Assembly (NCBI RefSeq): GCF_029439455.1
Contig: NZ_JAQFVG010000154.1
Span: 63,394-127,393, forward strand
DNA: 64,000 bases
Direction of reading: 5' to 3'
From: Caballeronia sp. BR00000012568055
GTDB lineage: Bacteria > Pseudomonadota > Gammaproteobacteria > Burkholderiales > Burkholderiaceae
Part shown: in pieces, positions 34,010 to 42,919 of the stretch
Position numbering within the stretch: position 1 is the first letter of the stretch
Layout of the letters: each line of letters begins with the position of its first letter
The notes under the pieces: generated by a model
Database searches by the model: none
What the model was told of the DNA's origin: nothing
The model's input: the letters and a program-made list of their open reading frames with translations, nothing else
Position numbers and translations under genes: made by a program

Positions 34010-35008
34010 ATGAATGAGTTAGGCAAAACATCCCATAAACAGGTCGCAAGCGAGCAGGTGTCGATGATCGAAATCGACGAAACCGCCGCCGGACAGCGTA
34101 TCGACAATTTTTTGCTGCGCGTCTGCAAGGGTGTGCCCAAAAGCCATATTTACCGGATTCTCCGTAGCGGCGAAGTGCGCGTGAACAAGGGCCGGATCGA
34201 TGCGGCGTATCGGCTGGAACTGGGCGATCTGGTGCGCGTCCCGCCGATTCGCGTGGCGCAGCAGGACGAAGCGCCGGTTTCATCGAACGCACCCGCGGCA
34301 GAATTCCCGATTCTTTTCGAAGACGATCATCTGATCGTGATCGACAAGCCGTCGGGCGTCGCGGTGCACGGCGGCAGTGGCGTGGCGTTCGGCGTGATCG
34401 AACAATTGCGCAATGCGCGGCCGCAGGCGAAGTTTCTTGAGCTGGTGCATCGGCTGGATCGGGAGACGTCGGGCGTGCTGATGCTGGCCAAGAAGCGCGC
34501 GGCGCTCGTCAATCTGCATGAGCAGATTCGCGAGAATCGCATCGACAAGCGGTATTACGCGGTCGGGCACGGCGAGTGGGAGCCGGACTGGGGCCGTCGG
34601 CGCGTGGTGAAAGCGCCGCTTCATAAGTACGTCGCGGCGGATGGCGAGCGGCGCGTGAGCATCCAGGAAAATGGGCTGCCGTCACACACGGTCTTCAATC
34701 TGATCGAGCGATGGCAGGATTACGCGTGGGTCGAGGCGGAACTGAAGACCGGCCGCACGCATCAGATTCGCGTGCATCTGGCGAGCCTCGGCCTGCCGAT
34801 TGCCGGTGACGCCAAGTACGGCGACTTCGCCTTAAACAAGGAATTGGCGCGTCCGAGTGCGAAACCGTCGCTGAAACGCATGTTTTTGCATGCGTATCGC
34901 CTGAAAATTACGCACCCGGCGACGGGCGAGACTTTGCAACTGGAAGCGCCGCTGCCTGCGGAATGCAAGCGCTTTATCGAACAACTCAAAAATATCGAGA
35001 CACAATAA
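34010..35008 (+). CDS. rluC: 23S rRNA pseudouridine synthase
   Basis: A 332-residue RluA-family enzyme. Residues about 28-85 form an S4 domain (QRIDNFLLRVCKGVPKSHIY), followed by the synthase core with LVHRLDRETSGVLMLAKKRA, which includes the catalytic Asp, and GRTHQIRVHLASLGLPIAGD. RluC isomerises U955, U2504 and U2580 of 23S rRNA in E. coli. Its position beside rne is shared with other gammaproteobacteria and betaproteobacteria. ATG at 34010 gives 18 residues before the S4 domain; an ATG at 34064 is the alternative. Confidence 0.93.
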   Translation: MNELGKTSHKQVASEQVSMIEIDETAAGQRIDNFLLRVCKGVPKSHIYRILRSGEVRVNKGRIDAAYRLELGDLVRVPPIRVAQQDEAPVSSNAPAAEFPILFEDDHLIVIDKPSGVAVHGGSGVAFGVIEQLRNARPQAKFLELVHRLDRETSGVLMLAKKRAALVNLHEQIRENRIDKRYYAVGHGEWEPDWGRRRVVKAPLHKYVAADGERRVSIQENGLPSHTVFNLIERWQDYAWVEAELKTGRTHQIRVHLASLGLPIAGDAKYGDFALNKELARPSAKPSLKRMFLHAYRLKITHPATGETLQLEAPLPAECKRFIEQLKNIETQ

Positions 35009-35668
35009 ATGGCACGGCGGCAATTCGATCTGATCGTTTTCGACTGGGACGGCACGCTGATGGACTCGACCGCCCATATCGCGCGCAGCATTCAGGCGGC
35101 TTGCCGCGACCTCGGCCTCCCCATTCCCGCCGATGAATCCGCGAGCTTCGTGATCGGTCTCGGGCTGAAGGATGCGCTGCAAATCTGCGCACCGACGCTC
35201 GATCCGTCCGATTACCCGCGTCTGGCCGAGCGCTACCGCTTCCATTTCCTGACGATGGGGCAGAAGACCGAACTCTTCACCGGCGTGCGCGAACTGCTGC
35301 AGGAATTGCGCGATCAGGGCTATTTCCTCGCGGTCGCGACGGGCAAGAGCCGCGTCGGACTGAACCGCGCGCTGGACGAAGTGCGGCTCACGAGCGCCTT
35401 CGACGGCACGCGCTGCGCCGATGAAACCTTCTCGAAGCCGCATCCCGCCATGCTGCACGAACTCACGCGCGAACTCGGGCAGGATTTGGCGCGCACGGTG
35501 ATGATCGGCGACACCACGCACGATTTGCAAATGGCGATCAACGCCGGCGTGGCGGGCATCGGCGTGGGTTACGGCGCGCATCCGGCGGATTCGCTGGTCG
35601 CGCTGGAGCCGAAGTTCTGCGCGGACAGCATCGCGTCGCTGGCGGGCTGGCTGCGGGAGCACGCATGA
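35009..35668 (+). CDS. HAD-family phosphatase (phosphoglycolate phosphatase-like)
   Basis: A 219-residue haloacid dehalogenase-type hydrolase. Motif I is FDWDGTLMDS with the nucleophile Asp, motif II the TGKS segment of VATGKSRVGL, motif III Lys in SKPHPAML and motif IV MIGDTTHDLQMA. The order matches Gph and PGMB-type members. It starts on the base after the rluC stop and overlaps the Rieske gene by four bases, so it is part of an rluC operon. Related genes next to rluC are common. The substrate is unknown. Confidence 0.9.
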   Translation: MARRQFDLIVFDWDGTLMDSTAHIARSIQAACRDLGLPIPADESASFVIGLGLKDALQICAPTLDPSDYPRLAERYRFHFLTMGQKTELFTGVRELLQELRDQGYFLAVATGKSRVGLNRALDEVRLTSAFDGTRCADETFSKPHPAMLHELTRELGQDLARTVMIGDTTHDLQMAINAGVAGIGVGYGAHPADSLVALEPKFCADSIASLAGWLREHA

Positions 35669-36048
35669 CCGCCGTGCATGACGCCGTGCGAGTGTGTGCA
35701 TCGGATGAACTGGTGGATGGCGGCGCGGGCGTGCGTCTCAACGCGAAAGACGCGAGCGGCGACGCCGTCGTCTTCTTTGTCCGATACGACGGCAAGCCAT
35801 TCGGCTACCTCAACCGCTGCGCGCACGTGTCGATGGAACTCGACTGGAACGAGGGCCAGTTCTTCGAAAGCTCGGGCCTATACTTGATGTGCGCCACGCA
35901 CGGCGCGATCTATGAACCCGACACGGGCAAATGCGTCGGCGGACCGTGCCGCGGCGCGCGGCTGCGGGCCGTGACCGTCGAGGAACGCGACACACCCGAA
36001 GGCCGCGGCGTCTTCTGGCTTCCGGACGACGCTTTGCGTCCCGCCTGA
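35665..36048 (+). CDS. Rieske [2Fe-2S] protein
   Basis: A 127-residue Rieske domain. The cluster ligands are Cys-x-His in RCAHVSMELDW and Cys-x2-His in LMCATHGAIYEP, about 30 residues apart, as in ferredoxin components of dioxygenases and stand-alone Rieske proteins. It has no signal peptide. The ATG overlaps the HAD gene by four bases. It is conserved at this place in several betaproteobacteria, but its redox partner cannot be told here. Confidence 0.87.
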   Translation: MTAVHDAVRVCASDELVDGGAGVRLNAKDASGDAVVFFVRYDGKPFGYLNRCAHVSMELDWNEGQFFESSGLYLMCATHGAIYEPDTGKCVGGPCRGARLRAVTVEERDTPEGRGVFWLPDDALRPA

Positions 36049-36069
36049 TTTTTCCTTTCCACTATCTAT

Positions 36070-37029
36070 ATGTCCGACAATCTTCCGCCGCGCAATGACA
36101 ACTGGGAGCGCGAGGCGCTCGAACGCATCGCGCTGGCCGCGATTCGCGAACAGCGCGCGGCACGGCGCTGGCGTATCTTCTTCCGTTTCGTGTTTCTCGG
36201 CGTGATCGCGGCGGTCGCGTTCGGCGTGTTCAATTTCACCGGCGATCGCGTGGCGAAGGCTGGCAAGCACACGGCGCTGGTCGATCTTCAGGGCGAAATC
36301 TCATCGAGTGGCGATGCGAGCGCCGACAATATCGACGGCGCGCTGCAAGCCGCGTTCGAAGACGACAACACGGCGGGCGTGATTCTGCGCATCAACAGTC
36401 CGGGCGGCAGTCCGGTGCAGGCGGGCATCATGTACGGCGAAATCCGTCGATTGCGTGCCAAATATCCGAAAACGCCGCTCTACGTCGTGGTCGATGATAT
36501 GTGCGCATCGGGCGGTTATTACGTCGCGGCGGCGGCCGACAAGATTTACGTCGATAAAGCCAGCATCGTTGGTTCGATCGGCGTGTTGATGGATAGCTTC
36601 GGCTTCACCGGCCTGATGGACAAGCTCGGCGTGCAGCGCCGCATGCACATTTCCGGCGCGAACAAGGGCGCGTTCGATCCGTTTTCGCCCGAAACGCCGA
36701 CAATGACCGCGCACGCGCAGGACATGCTCGATGAGATCCACACGCAATTTATCGATGCCGTGAAGCAAGGCCGTGGCGCGCGTCTGAAGGACGATCCGGA
36801 TATGTTCACCGGCATGTTCTGGACGGGCGCGAAAAGCGTCGATCTCGGTCTCGCCGATGGCTTCGGCGACGCGAATTACGTCGCGCGCGAAGTCATCAAG
36901 CAGCCGGATATCGTCGATTACACGCAGAAGGAAAGCATCAGCGAGCGCGTGGTGAAACGCTTTGGCGCATCGATCGGCGATGCCGCCGTTCGTGCGCTGA
37001 CGTTCGGCGGCAAGGTGCAGATGCGCTGA
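36070..37029 (+). CDS. sppA: Signal peptide peptidase, S49 family
   Basis: A 319-residue serine protease anchored by a membrane helix (residues about 34-56, RIFFRFVFLGVIAAVAFGVF). The nucleophile Ser lies in MCASGGYYVAAAAD, and SIVGSIGVLMDSFGFTGLMD is the second conserved block; the catalytic Lys should follow in the KLGV/ANKGAF region. SppA degrades signal peptides and some membrane proteins. The length fits the short single-domain form of Gram-positives and many betaproteobacteria, about half of E. coli SppA. It is 21 bp downstream of the Rieske gene. Confidence 0.9.
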   Translation: MSDNLPPRNDNWEREALERIALAAIREQRAARRWRIFFRFVFLGVIAAVAFGVFNFTGDRVAKAGKHTALVDLQGEISSSGDASADNIDGALQAAFEDDNTAGVILRINSPGGSPVQAGIMYGEIRRLRAKYPKTPLYVVVDDMCASGGYYVAAAADKIYVDKASIVGSIGVLMDSFGFTGLMDKLGVQRRMHISGANKGAFDPFSPETPTMTAHAQDMLDEIHTQFIDAVKQGRGARLKDDPDMFTGMFWTGAKSVDLGLADGFGDANYVAREVIKQPDIVDYTQKESISERVVKRFGASIGDAAVRALTFGGKVQMR

Positions 37030-37032
37030 GGC

Positions 37033-37752
37033 TTACGCGCCGAGCAGCAGGAAAATCGCCGGACGCTTGTGCAGGTCCGGCGCGCTCGCCTTCTTCCAAC
37101 TCGATGCCGTGCGCGTGATGATGGTTTCGCCCGGCAACGTCAAATCGACGGCAACACAGATCAAAGTGGACGGCGCGCAAGTGGCGATCAGCGTCTCCAG
37201 AATCGCCTTATTGCGATAGGGCGTTTCGATGAAAATTTGCGTCTGATTGGCTTTGCGCGACAGCACTTCCAACTCGCGCAGGCGCTTGCCGCGCTCGTTT
37301 GCATCGACGGGCAAATAACCGTTGAACGCGAAGGATTGGCCGTTCATTCCCGATGCCATCAGCGCAAGCAGAATCGAACTCGGTCCGACGAAGGGCACCA
37401 CTTTCACGCCGCGATCGTGCGCGCGGCGGACCAGCAGCGCGCCCGGATCGGCGACGGCGGGGCAGCCGGCTTCCGACACGAGACCGGCGTCCGTGCCTTG
37501 CAGAATCGGCGCGAGCAAGTGGTCGATTTCAGCGGGCCGTGTGTTTACGTTCAATTCGCGCACTTCGATTTCCTGAATCGGCCGCGTCGTGCCGACTTTC
37601 TTCAGGAACGCGCGCGTCGTTTTCGCGTTTTCGCCGATGTAATAGCCGAGCGCGGCGGCCTGCGCGCGTACCGGTTCGGGTAGCACTTGCGTGAGCGCTT
37701 CTGCATCGCCATCGCCGAGTGTGTTTGGGATCAGATAGAGAGTGCCGCTCAT
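37033..37752 (-). CDS. RsmI-like SAM-dependent methyltransferase
   Basis: A 239-residue tetrapyrrole-methylase-fold enzyme (MSGTLYLIPNTLGDG; TDAGLVSEAGCPAVADPGAL; VVPFVGPSSILLALMASGMN; IFIETPYRNKAILETLI). The pattern resembles RsmI, which 2'-O-methylates C1402 of 16S rRNA, but the conserved G-x-x-G segment after the first strand is shorter, so this is probably a paralogue rather than RsmI itself. It overlaps the maf gene by four bases, downstream on the same strand. It is convergent with sppA. Substrate unknown. Confidence 0.85.
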   Translation of the reverse strand: MSGTLYLIPNTLGDGDAEALTQVLPEPVRAQAAALGYYIGENAKTTRAFLKKVGTTRPIQEIEVRELNVNTRPAEIDHLLAPILQGTDAGLVSEAGCPAVADPGALLVRRAHDRGVKVVPFVGPSSILLALMASGMNGQSFAFNGYLPVDANERGKRLRELEVLSRKANQTQIFIETPYRNKAILETLIATCAPSTLICVAVDLTLPGETIITRTASSWKKASAPDLHKRPAIFLLLGA

Positions 37753-38360
37753 GCTCGTGCTCCCAGAACGGAAAAGCCCGCCGCGCGCAGCATTTTCGTC
37801 AGCGCGATCAGCGGCAGGCCGATCAGCGCGGTCGGATCGTCGGATTCAATCGCGTCGAGCAGCGCGATGCCCAATCCCTCCGATTTCGCGCTTCCCGCGC
37901 AGTCGTAAGGCGTTTCGGCGCGCAAATACGCTTCGATTTCCGCGTCCGAAAGATCACGGAATCGCACGCGGGTGACGATATCGGCGGATTGCACGTCGCC
38001 GGTGCGCGTATCGAACAGGCAGAGCGCGCTGTGGAATTCGACATCGCGGCCGCGCATCGACTGCAATTGCGCGACGGCGTTTTCGTGCGTGCCGGGCTTG
38101 CCGATCTGCTGGCCATCAAACGTGGCAACCTGATCGGAACCGATGATGAGCGCATCGGCAAACCGCTCGGCCGCCGCGCGCGCCTTGGCGATCGACAGGC
38201 GCAGCGCAGTCTGCTCGGGCGTTTCGCCGGATAACGGCGTCTCATCGATATCGGGCGACGCAACCTCGAACGGCACGCGCAGGCGCTCGAGCAACTTGCG
38301 GCGGTAACGGGAACTGGACGCCAGAACCAGGCGCATCGGCGTGTTTGAAGCCTCGGACAT
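37749..38360 (-). CDS. Maf-like nucleotide pyrophosphatase, YceF type
   Basis: A 203-residue Maf protein with MRLVLASSSRYRRKLLERL at the start and IIGSDQVATFDGQQIGKPG in the middle, the two substrate-binding blocks. The GSDQV version (rather than ADTVV) marks the YceF subgroup that hydrolyses 7-methyl-GTP; YhdE-type members cut dTTP and UTP. It is directly upstream of the methyltransferase and divergent from yceD; yceF next to yceD-rpmF-plsX is also seen in E. coli. Confidence 0.9.
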   Translation of the reverse strand: MSEASNTPMRLVLASSSRYRRKLLERLRVPFEVASPDIDETPLSGETPEQTALRLSIAKARAAAERFADALIIGSDQVATFDGQQIGKPGTHENAVAQLQSMRGRDVEFHSALCLFDTRTGDVQSADIVTRVRFRDLSDAEIEAYLRAETPYDCAGSAKSEGLGIALLDAIESDDPTALIGLPLIALTKMLRAAGFSVLGARA

Positions 38361-38430
38361 AAACGAAATTCGCGTAAATTGATGAAAATTCAGCGTCGCG
38401 GGGAGGGTGATCCGCGCACACTTTAAGTAT

Positions 38431-38459
38431 TTGACTCGAAAGAATAAAGCCGATATGAT
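38431..38459 (+). promoter_or_regulatory. Strong sigma-70 promoter of the yceD-rpmF-plsX-fab cluster
   Basis: TTGACT (38431-38436) and TATGAT (38454-38459) are separated by 17 bp. It lies 200 bp upstream of the yceD start, in the divergent region with the maf gene. Confidence 0.75.
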
Positions 38460-38487
38460 TTTGGGCTTTTCATCGGTTTGATCTTAT

Positions 38488-38502
38488 TGCACATAAGGTG
38501 CA
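38488..38502. promoter_or_regulatory. Inverted repeat downstream of the yceD promoter
   Basis: TGCAC-ATAAG-GTGCA is a 5-5-5 inverted repeat starting about 22 bp past the predicted transcription start. Its place suggests an operator or a leader hairpin for the fatty-acid cluster; no regulator is known to me for this exact site. Confidence 0.45.
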
Positions 38503-38659
38503 TATAAGAAACCAGCCGACGATTCCGGTGCAGGAATGCAGCACGTTTTTCCGCACGGTGCAAATTCGGGCAAGCCACGCCTGCCTCCCGCGCGCCGTCG
38601 GTGCATACTGAATGCTCACCGGAAGCAGAACACAACGCACGGCCCATGCAGGAGCGCAC

Positions 38660-39280
38660 ATGACTCAGAATCCTGGCAAACCTGCGAGCCCCGCCGACCC
38701 GCGCGCGCTCGATCTCTACGATTTCGCCACCAGCGGCCGGCAGGCAGCAGGCGCGCTGCGTGTCTCGCAGATGCCGCGCATGTTAGCCGAAGTCCCGGCC
38801 GATGCGCCAGACCGCGATACCGTGTTCACCTGGCAGGGTGAAGGTTCGACCCAGCCGGAATTGCAGGACGACGGCACGGAAGCGCCGCAGCCCTATCTGC
38901 GTCTCGCGGTGCACGGCTCGGTGTATCTCTTGTGCCAGCGTTGCCTGACGCCGTATTCGCAGCATGTCGATGTTGACGCGACCTATCGGATCGTGGCGAC
39001 GGAGGAAGAGGCGGACGAATTTCCGCTCGACGACGATGAAGTCGATGTGATCGTGGGCTCGCGCCAGTTCGATCTCGTCGACTTGATCGAAGAGGAGCTG
39101 TTGTTGTCCTTGCCGCTCGTGCCGAAGCACAACGTCTGTCCCGAAGTGCACGAAAGCCTGCTCGCGGGCAGTGACGACGAGGCGGACGAAGGCGGCGCGC
39201 AGGACGAGGCCGAAAAGCCGAATCCATTTGCCGTTCTCGGAAAGCTGAAGTCGGGCGGACCGGACGACAAGAAGCACTGA
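38660..39280 (+). CDS. yceD: YceD family protein (DUF177), 23S rRNA accumulation protein
   Basis: A 206-residue protein. YLLCQRCLTPYSQHVDVDAT contains a Cys-x-x-Cys pair and HNVCPEVHE a third Cys, the family pattern; the region DLVDLIEEELLLSLPLVPKH is the best conserved block. E. coli YceD is needed for normal 23S rRNA levels and is co-expressed with rpmF. ATG at 38660 is preferred over an upstream in-frame ATG because AGGAG stands seven bases before it. The acidic C-terminal tail (about 30 residues) is longer than in E. coli. Confidence 0.92.
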   Translation: MTQNPGKPASPADPRALDLYDFATSGRQAAGALRVSQMPRMLAEVPADAPDRDTVFTWQGEGSTQPELQDDGTEAPQPYLRLAVHGSVYLLCQRCLTPYSQHVDVDATYRIVATEEEADEFPLDDDEVDVIVGSRQFDLVDLIEEELLLSLPLVPKHNVCPEVHESLLAGSDDEADEGGAQDEAEKPNPFAVLGKLKSGGPDDKKH

Positions 39281-39404
39281 AACAGATTTGCAGTAGCAAG
39301 AAAACGAAAGCGCGATCAGCACTCGACCAACCCGACGGCGTTGAGCCAAGGGCTGTCGGCGGATCGAGCTGTGTTAGAATTCGCAAAATTTTTCTGGAGT
39401 AATC

Positions 39405-39584
39405 ATGGCAGTTCAGCAAAACAAGAAGTCGCCGTCGAAGCGCGGCATGCACCGTTCCCACGACTTCCTGACGGGCGCTCCGCTGGCCGTCGAGCCGAGC
39501 ACGGGCGAAGTGCATCTGCGTCACCACGTGAGCCCGAACGGCTACTATCGTGGCAAGAAAGTCGTCAAGACGAAGAACGACTAA
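39405..39584 (+). CDS. rpmF: 50S ribosomal protein L32
   Basis: A 59-residue protein starting [20 protein letters not shown], the standard L32 N terminus, with [16 protein letters not shown] at the end. TGGAG lies seven bases before the ATG. It follows yceD by 124 bp with a possible extra -10 box (TAGAAT, 39375-39380) between, and precedes plsX. This form lacks the zinc-binding cysteines. Confidence 0.97.
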   Translation: MAVQQNKKSPSKRGMHRSHDFLTGAPLAVEPSTGEVHLRHHVSPNGYYRGKKVVKTKND

Positions 39585-39673
39585 GCGTCTAACGCTTGGG
39601 CTGTATGCGCGTCACCGCTTCGCGGTCGTGCGCGCACGGCAAGCTTTTGACACTTTCCCGGTGCGACAAGAAG

Positions 39674-39697
39674 GCGGCATTTCACTGCCGCTTTTTT
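39674..39697 (+). terminator. Intrinsic terminator or attenuator between rpmF and plsX
   Basis: GCGGCA (39674-39679) and TGCCGC (39686-39691) pair around a 6-nt loop and are followed by six T residues. It lies 24 bp before the plsX start, so plsX would be expressed either by read-through or from an internal promoter. Confidence 0.7.
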
Positions 39698-39720
39698 GTG
39701 CCTGAAAATCGTCGCTTTCC

Positions 39721-40860
39721 ATGACCGTAAAGATAACCATTGACTGCATGGGAGGCGACCACGGGCCGGCCGTGACCGTTCCTGCCGCCGTCAATTTCGT
39801 GCGCTCGCATGCCGACGCGCACCTGATGCTCGTGGGCATCGAACAGGCCATTCGCGCGCAGCTCAAAAAGTGCAAGGCACAGGACGAGCCGCGTCTGACC
39901 GTGGTGCCCGCCACCGAGGTCGTCGCAATGGACGACCCGGTCGAAGTCGCGCTGCGCAAGAAGAAAGATTCGTCGATGCGCGTCGCACTCAATCTCGTCA
40001 AAGAGGGCGAGGCGCAGACCTGCATTTCCGCCGGCAATACCGGCGCGCTCATGGCCGTTTCGCGCTATGTGCTGAAGACGCTCGCGGGTATCGAACGCCC
40101 GGCGATCGCGTTCGCCATGCCCAGCCAGAAAGGCTATACCACCGTGCTCGATCTCGGCGCCAATGTCGATTGCGAGCCGGAGCACCTTTTGCAGTTCGCC
40201 GAAATGGGCCACGCGCTCGTCTCCGCGATCGAAGGGCGCGAGCGGCCGACCATCGGCTTGCTCAATATCGGCGAAGAAGTCATCAAGGGCAACGAAACGA
40301 TCAAGCGCGCAGGCGAGTTGCTGCGCGCGAGCACGCTCAACTTCTACGGCAACGTGGAAGGCAACGACATCTATAAAGGCACGACAGATGTGGTCGTGTG
40401 CGATGGTTTCGTCGGCAATGTGGCGCTCAAGACTTCCGAGGGTTTGGCGAAAATGCTCGCCGATATCATCAAGGAAGAGTTCAGCCGCTCGTTTGCTTCG
40501 AAGCTGATGGCGCTCGTCGCCATGCCCGTGCTCAAACGTTTCAAGAAGCGTGTCGATCCCGCGCAATATAACGGCGCGGCCTTGCTCGGCCTACGTGGAC
40601 TGGTCATCAAAAGTCACGGCTCGGCGGAAGCCTTCGGGTTTGAGTGGGCTATCAAACGCGGGTATGATGCCGTCAAAAATGGCGTGCTCGAACGCCTGGT
40701 GCGCGCGATGAACGAGAACGCGCCCGCCGTGCGTGACGCCGTTCCCGACGCGTCTATTAGTGACAGCGCCCCGTCGGCAGAGCAGCCCAACACGCAGCAG
40801 GCAATTCAATCGAACCCGCCGTCGGGCGAGTCCGGACCTGCGCTACACTCGAAGGCATAA
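39721..40860 (+). CDS. plsX: Phosphate acyltransferase
   Basis: A 379-residue enzyme that makes acyl-phosphate from acyl-ACP for membrane phospholipid synthesis. The N terminus [20 protein letters not shown] is diagnostic, and [40 protein letters not shown] and [20 protein letters not shown] are the other conserved blocks. The last 40 residues are a Ser/Pro/Gln-rich tail beyond the usual length of about 340. Its stop codon shares one base with the fabH start (TAATG). Confidence 0.96.
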   Translation: MTVKITIDCMGGDHGPAVTVPAAVNFVRSHADAHLMLVGIEQAIRAQLKKCKAQDEPRLTVVPATEVVAMDDPVEVALRKKKDSSMRVALNLVKEGEAQTCISAGNTGALMAVSRYVLKTLAGIERPAIAFAMPSQKGYTTVLDLGANVDCEPEHLLQFAEMGHALVSAIEGRERPTIGLLNIGEEVIKGNETIKRAGELLRASTLNFYGNVEGNDIYKGTTDVVVCDGFVGNVALKTSEGLAKMLADIIKEEFSRSFASKLMALVAMPVLKRFKKRVDPAQYNGAALLGLRGLVIKSHGSAEAFGFEWAIKRGYDAVKNGVLERLVRAMNENAPAVRDAVPDASISDSAPSAEQPNTQQAIQSNPPSGESGPALHSKA

Positions 40861-41849
40861 TGGCTCAAACCAACCTATACGCTCGCGTGCTCGGCACCGG
40901 CAGCTATCTGCCATCCGAGCGCATCACGAATCAGGCATTGGCGGATCGTCTCGCGCAGCAAGGCGTCGAGACGAGCGATGAGTGGATCGTCGCACGCACC
41001 GGCATTCATGCACGCCACTTCGCCGCGCCCGATCAAACCACCAGTGATTTGTCGCTGATCGCATCGCGGAAAGCGATCGAGGCGGCGGGTATCGACGCGC
41101 AGGAAATCGATCTGATCATCGTGGCGACCTCCACACCGGACTTCGTGTTTCCGAGCACGGCGTGTCTGCTTCAGAACAAGCTCGGCATCAAGAACAATGG
41201 CGCGGCATTCGATGTGCAGGCCGTGTGTTCCGGTTTCGCGTATGCGGTCGCCACGGCGGATGCCCTGATTCGCAGCGGCATGAATCGCACGGCGCTGGTG
41301 GTCGGCGCGGAGACGTTCTCGCGCATTCTCGACTTCAAGGATCGCACCACCTGCGTGCTGTTCGGCGACGGCGCGGGCGCGGTCGTGTTGCAGGCATCGG
41401 ATGAACCGGGCGTGCTCGCGAGCGCGTTGCATGCGGATGGCAGCTATTCGAACATTCTCTGCACGCCGGGCAACGTGAACGGCGGCGTGATTTCGGGCAG
41501 CGCGTTCCTGCATATGGATGGTCAGGCCGTGTTCAAGCTCGCGGTCAACGTGCTCGAAAAGGTCGCGATCGAAGCGCTCGAAAAGGCGAAGCTCACGCCG
41601 CAGGACATCGACTGGCTGATTCCGCATCAGGCCAATATCCGCATCATGCAGAGCACGGCGCGCAAGCTCGGCTTGCCGATGGAGCGCATGGTCGTGACGG
41701 TCGGTGAGCACGGCAATACGTCGGCGGCATCGATTCCGCTCGCGCTGGACGTCGCGGTGCGTGACGGCCGTATCAAGCGTGGCCAGAACATTCTGATCGA
41801 AGGCGTTGGCGGCGGCTTCACGTGGGGCGCGTCGGTCATTCGCGTCTGA
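40860..41849 (+). CDS. fabH: Beta-ketoacyl-ACP synthase III
   Basis: A 329-residue condensing enzyme that joins acetyl-CoA and malonyl-ACP to start fatty-acid synthesis. The Cys-His-Asn triad is at Cys123 ([10 protein letters not shown]), His256 ([10 protein letters not shown]) and Asn286 ([10 protein letters not shown]). Length and order are normal. Its ATG overlaps the plsX stop by one base, so translation is coupled. fabD follows after a gap of 126 bp. Confidence 0.97.
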   Translation: MAQTNLYARVLGTGSYLPSERITNQALADRLAQQGVETSDEWIVARTGIHARHFAAPDQTTSDLSLIASRKAIEAAGIDAQEIDLIIVATSTPDFVFPSTACLLQNKLGIKNNGAAFDVQAVCSGFAYAVATADALIRSGMNRTALVVGAETFSRILDFKDRTTCVLFGDGAGAVVLQASDEPGVLASALHADGSYSNILCTPGNVNGGVISGSAFLHMDGQAVFKLAVNVLEKVAIEALEKAKLTPQDIDWLIPHQANIRIMQSTARKLGLPMERMVVTVGEHGNTSAASIPLALDVAVRDGRIKRGQNILIEGVGGGFTWGASVIRV

Positions 41850-41975
41850 TCCCCTCGATCATTCCTCCATTCATTCGTAACTGATCCCCTTCATCGACGA
41901 CCCCGCGCGCTGGCTTTGAATCGAGCGCGCGGTCCGTGAAGACATCGCGGATCATTCCAATTCAACGAGGACGAT

Positions 41976-42908
41976 ATGAAATTTGCGTTCGTTTTTCCGG
42001 GCCAGGGCTCGCAATCGATCGGCATGCTGAACGCTTTCGCCGATCACGCCGTCGTGCGTGAAACCGTGCAACAAGCGTCGGATGCGCTCGGTCAGGATCT
42101 CGGCAAGCTGATCGCCGAAGGTCCGGCCGAAGAACTGAAGCTGACCACAAACACGCAGCCGGTCATGCTGACCGCGGCCTACGCGATCTACCGCGTGTGG
42201 GAAGCGGAAGTCGGCGTGAAGCCGGCAATCGTCGCGGGCCACAGTTTGGGCGAATACACGGCGCTGGTCGCCGCGGGCGCACTCAATTTCGCCGATGCCG
42301 TGCCGCTCGTGCGCTTCCGCGCGCAAGCCATGCAGAGCGCGGTGCCGGTGGGCGAAGGCGGCATGGCCGCTATCCTCGGCCTCGACGATGACACCGTGCG
42401 CGCGGTCTGCGCCGAAGCATCGTCGGCGGGCGTCGTGGAAGCGGTGAACTTCAACGCGCCCGCGCAAGTGGTGATCGCCGGGTCGAAGGCTGCCGTCGAA
42501 AAGGCATGCGAAGTGGCGAAGGCGAAGGGCGCGAAGCGCGCGCTGCCGCTGCCCGTTTCCGCGCCTTTCCATTCCTCACTGCTCAAGCCCGCATCGGATC
42601 AACTGCGCGAGTATCTCGCCGGTGTCGAAATCAAGGCACCGCAGATTCCGCTGATCAATAACATCGATGTCGCCGTGGTCAACGATCCCGCTGCGATCAA
42701 GGACGCGCTCGTGCGCCAGGCCGCCGGTCCGGTGCGCTGGGTCGAGTGCGTGCAGGCAATGGCGAAGGACGGCGTGACGCATATCGTCGAATGTGGTCCG
42801 GGCAAGGTGCTCGCGGGTCTGACGAAGCGTATCGACGGCAATCTGGTTGGTGCTTCGATCTTCGATCCGGCATCGCTTGAGGAAACGCGCAAACTGATCG
42901 CAGGCTGA
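41976..42908 (+). CDS. fabD: Malonyl-CoA:ACP transacylase
   Basis: A 310-residue transferase. The nucleophile Ser90 sits in VAGHSLGEYTALVAAGAL, the FPGQGSQSIGM motif opens the protein, and PVSAPFHSSLLKPA has the catalytic His. It loads malonate onto ACP for chain elongation. A ribosome site (AACGAGGACGAT) precedes the ATG. fabG follows 11 bp after its stop. Confidence 0.97.
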   Translation: MKFAFVFPGQGSQSIGMLNAFADHAVVRETVQQASDALGQDLGKLIAEGPAEELKLTTNTQPVMLTAAYAIYRVWEAEVGVKPAIVAGHSLGEYTALVAAGALNFADAVPLVRFRAQAMQSAVPVGEGGMAAILGLDDDTVRAVCAEASSAGVVEAVNFNAPAQVVIAGSKAAVEKACEVAKAKGAKRALPLPVSAPFHSSLLKPASDQLREYLAGVEIKAPQIPLINNIDVAVVNDPAAIKDALVRQAAGPVRWVECVQAMAKDGVTHIVECGPGKVLAGLTKRIDGNLVGASIFDPASLEETRKLIAG

Positions 42909-42919
42909 GGAAGAACGAC

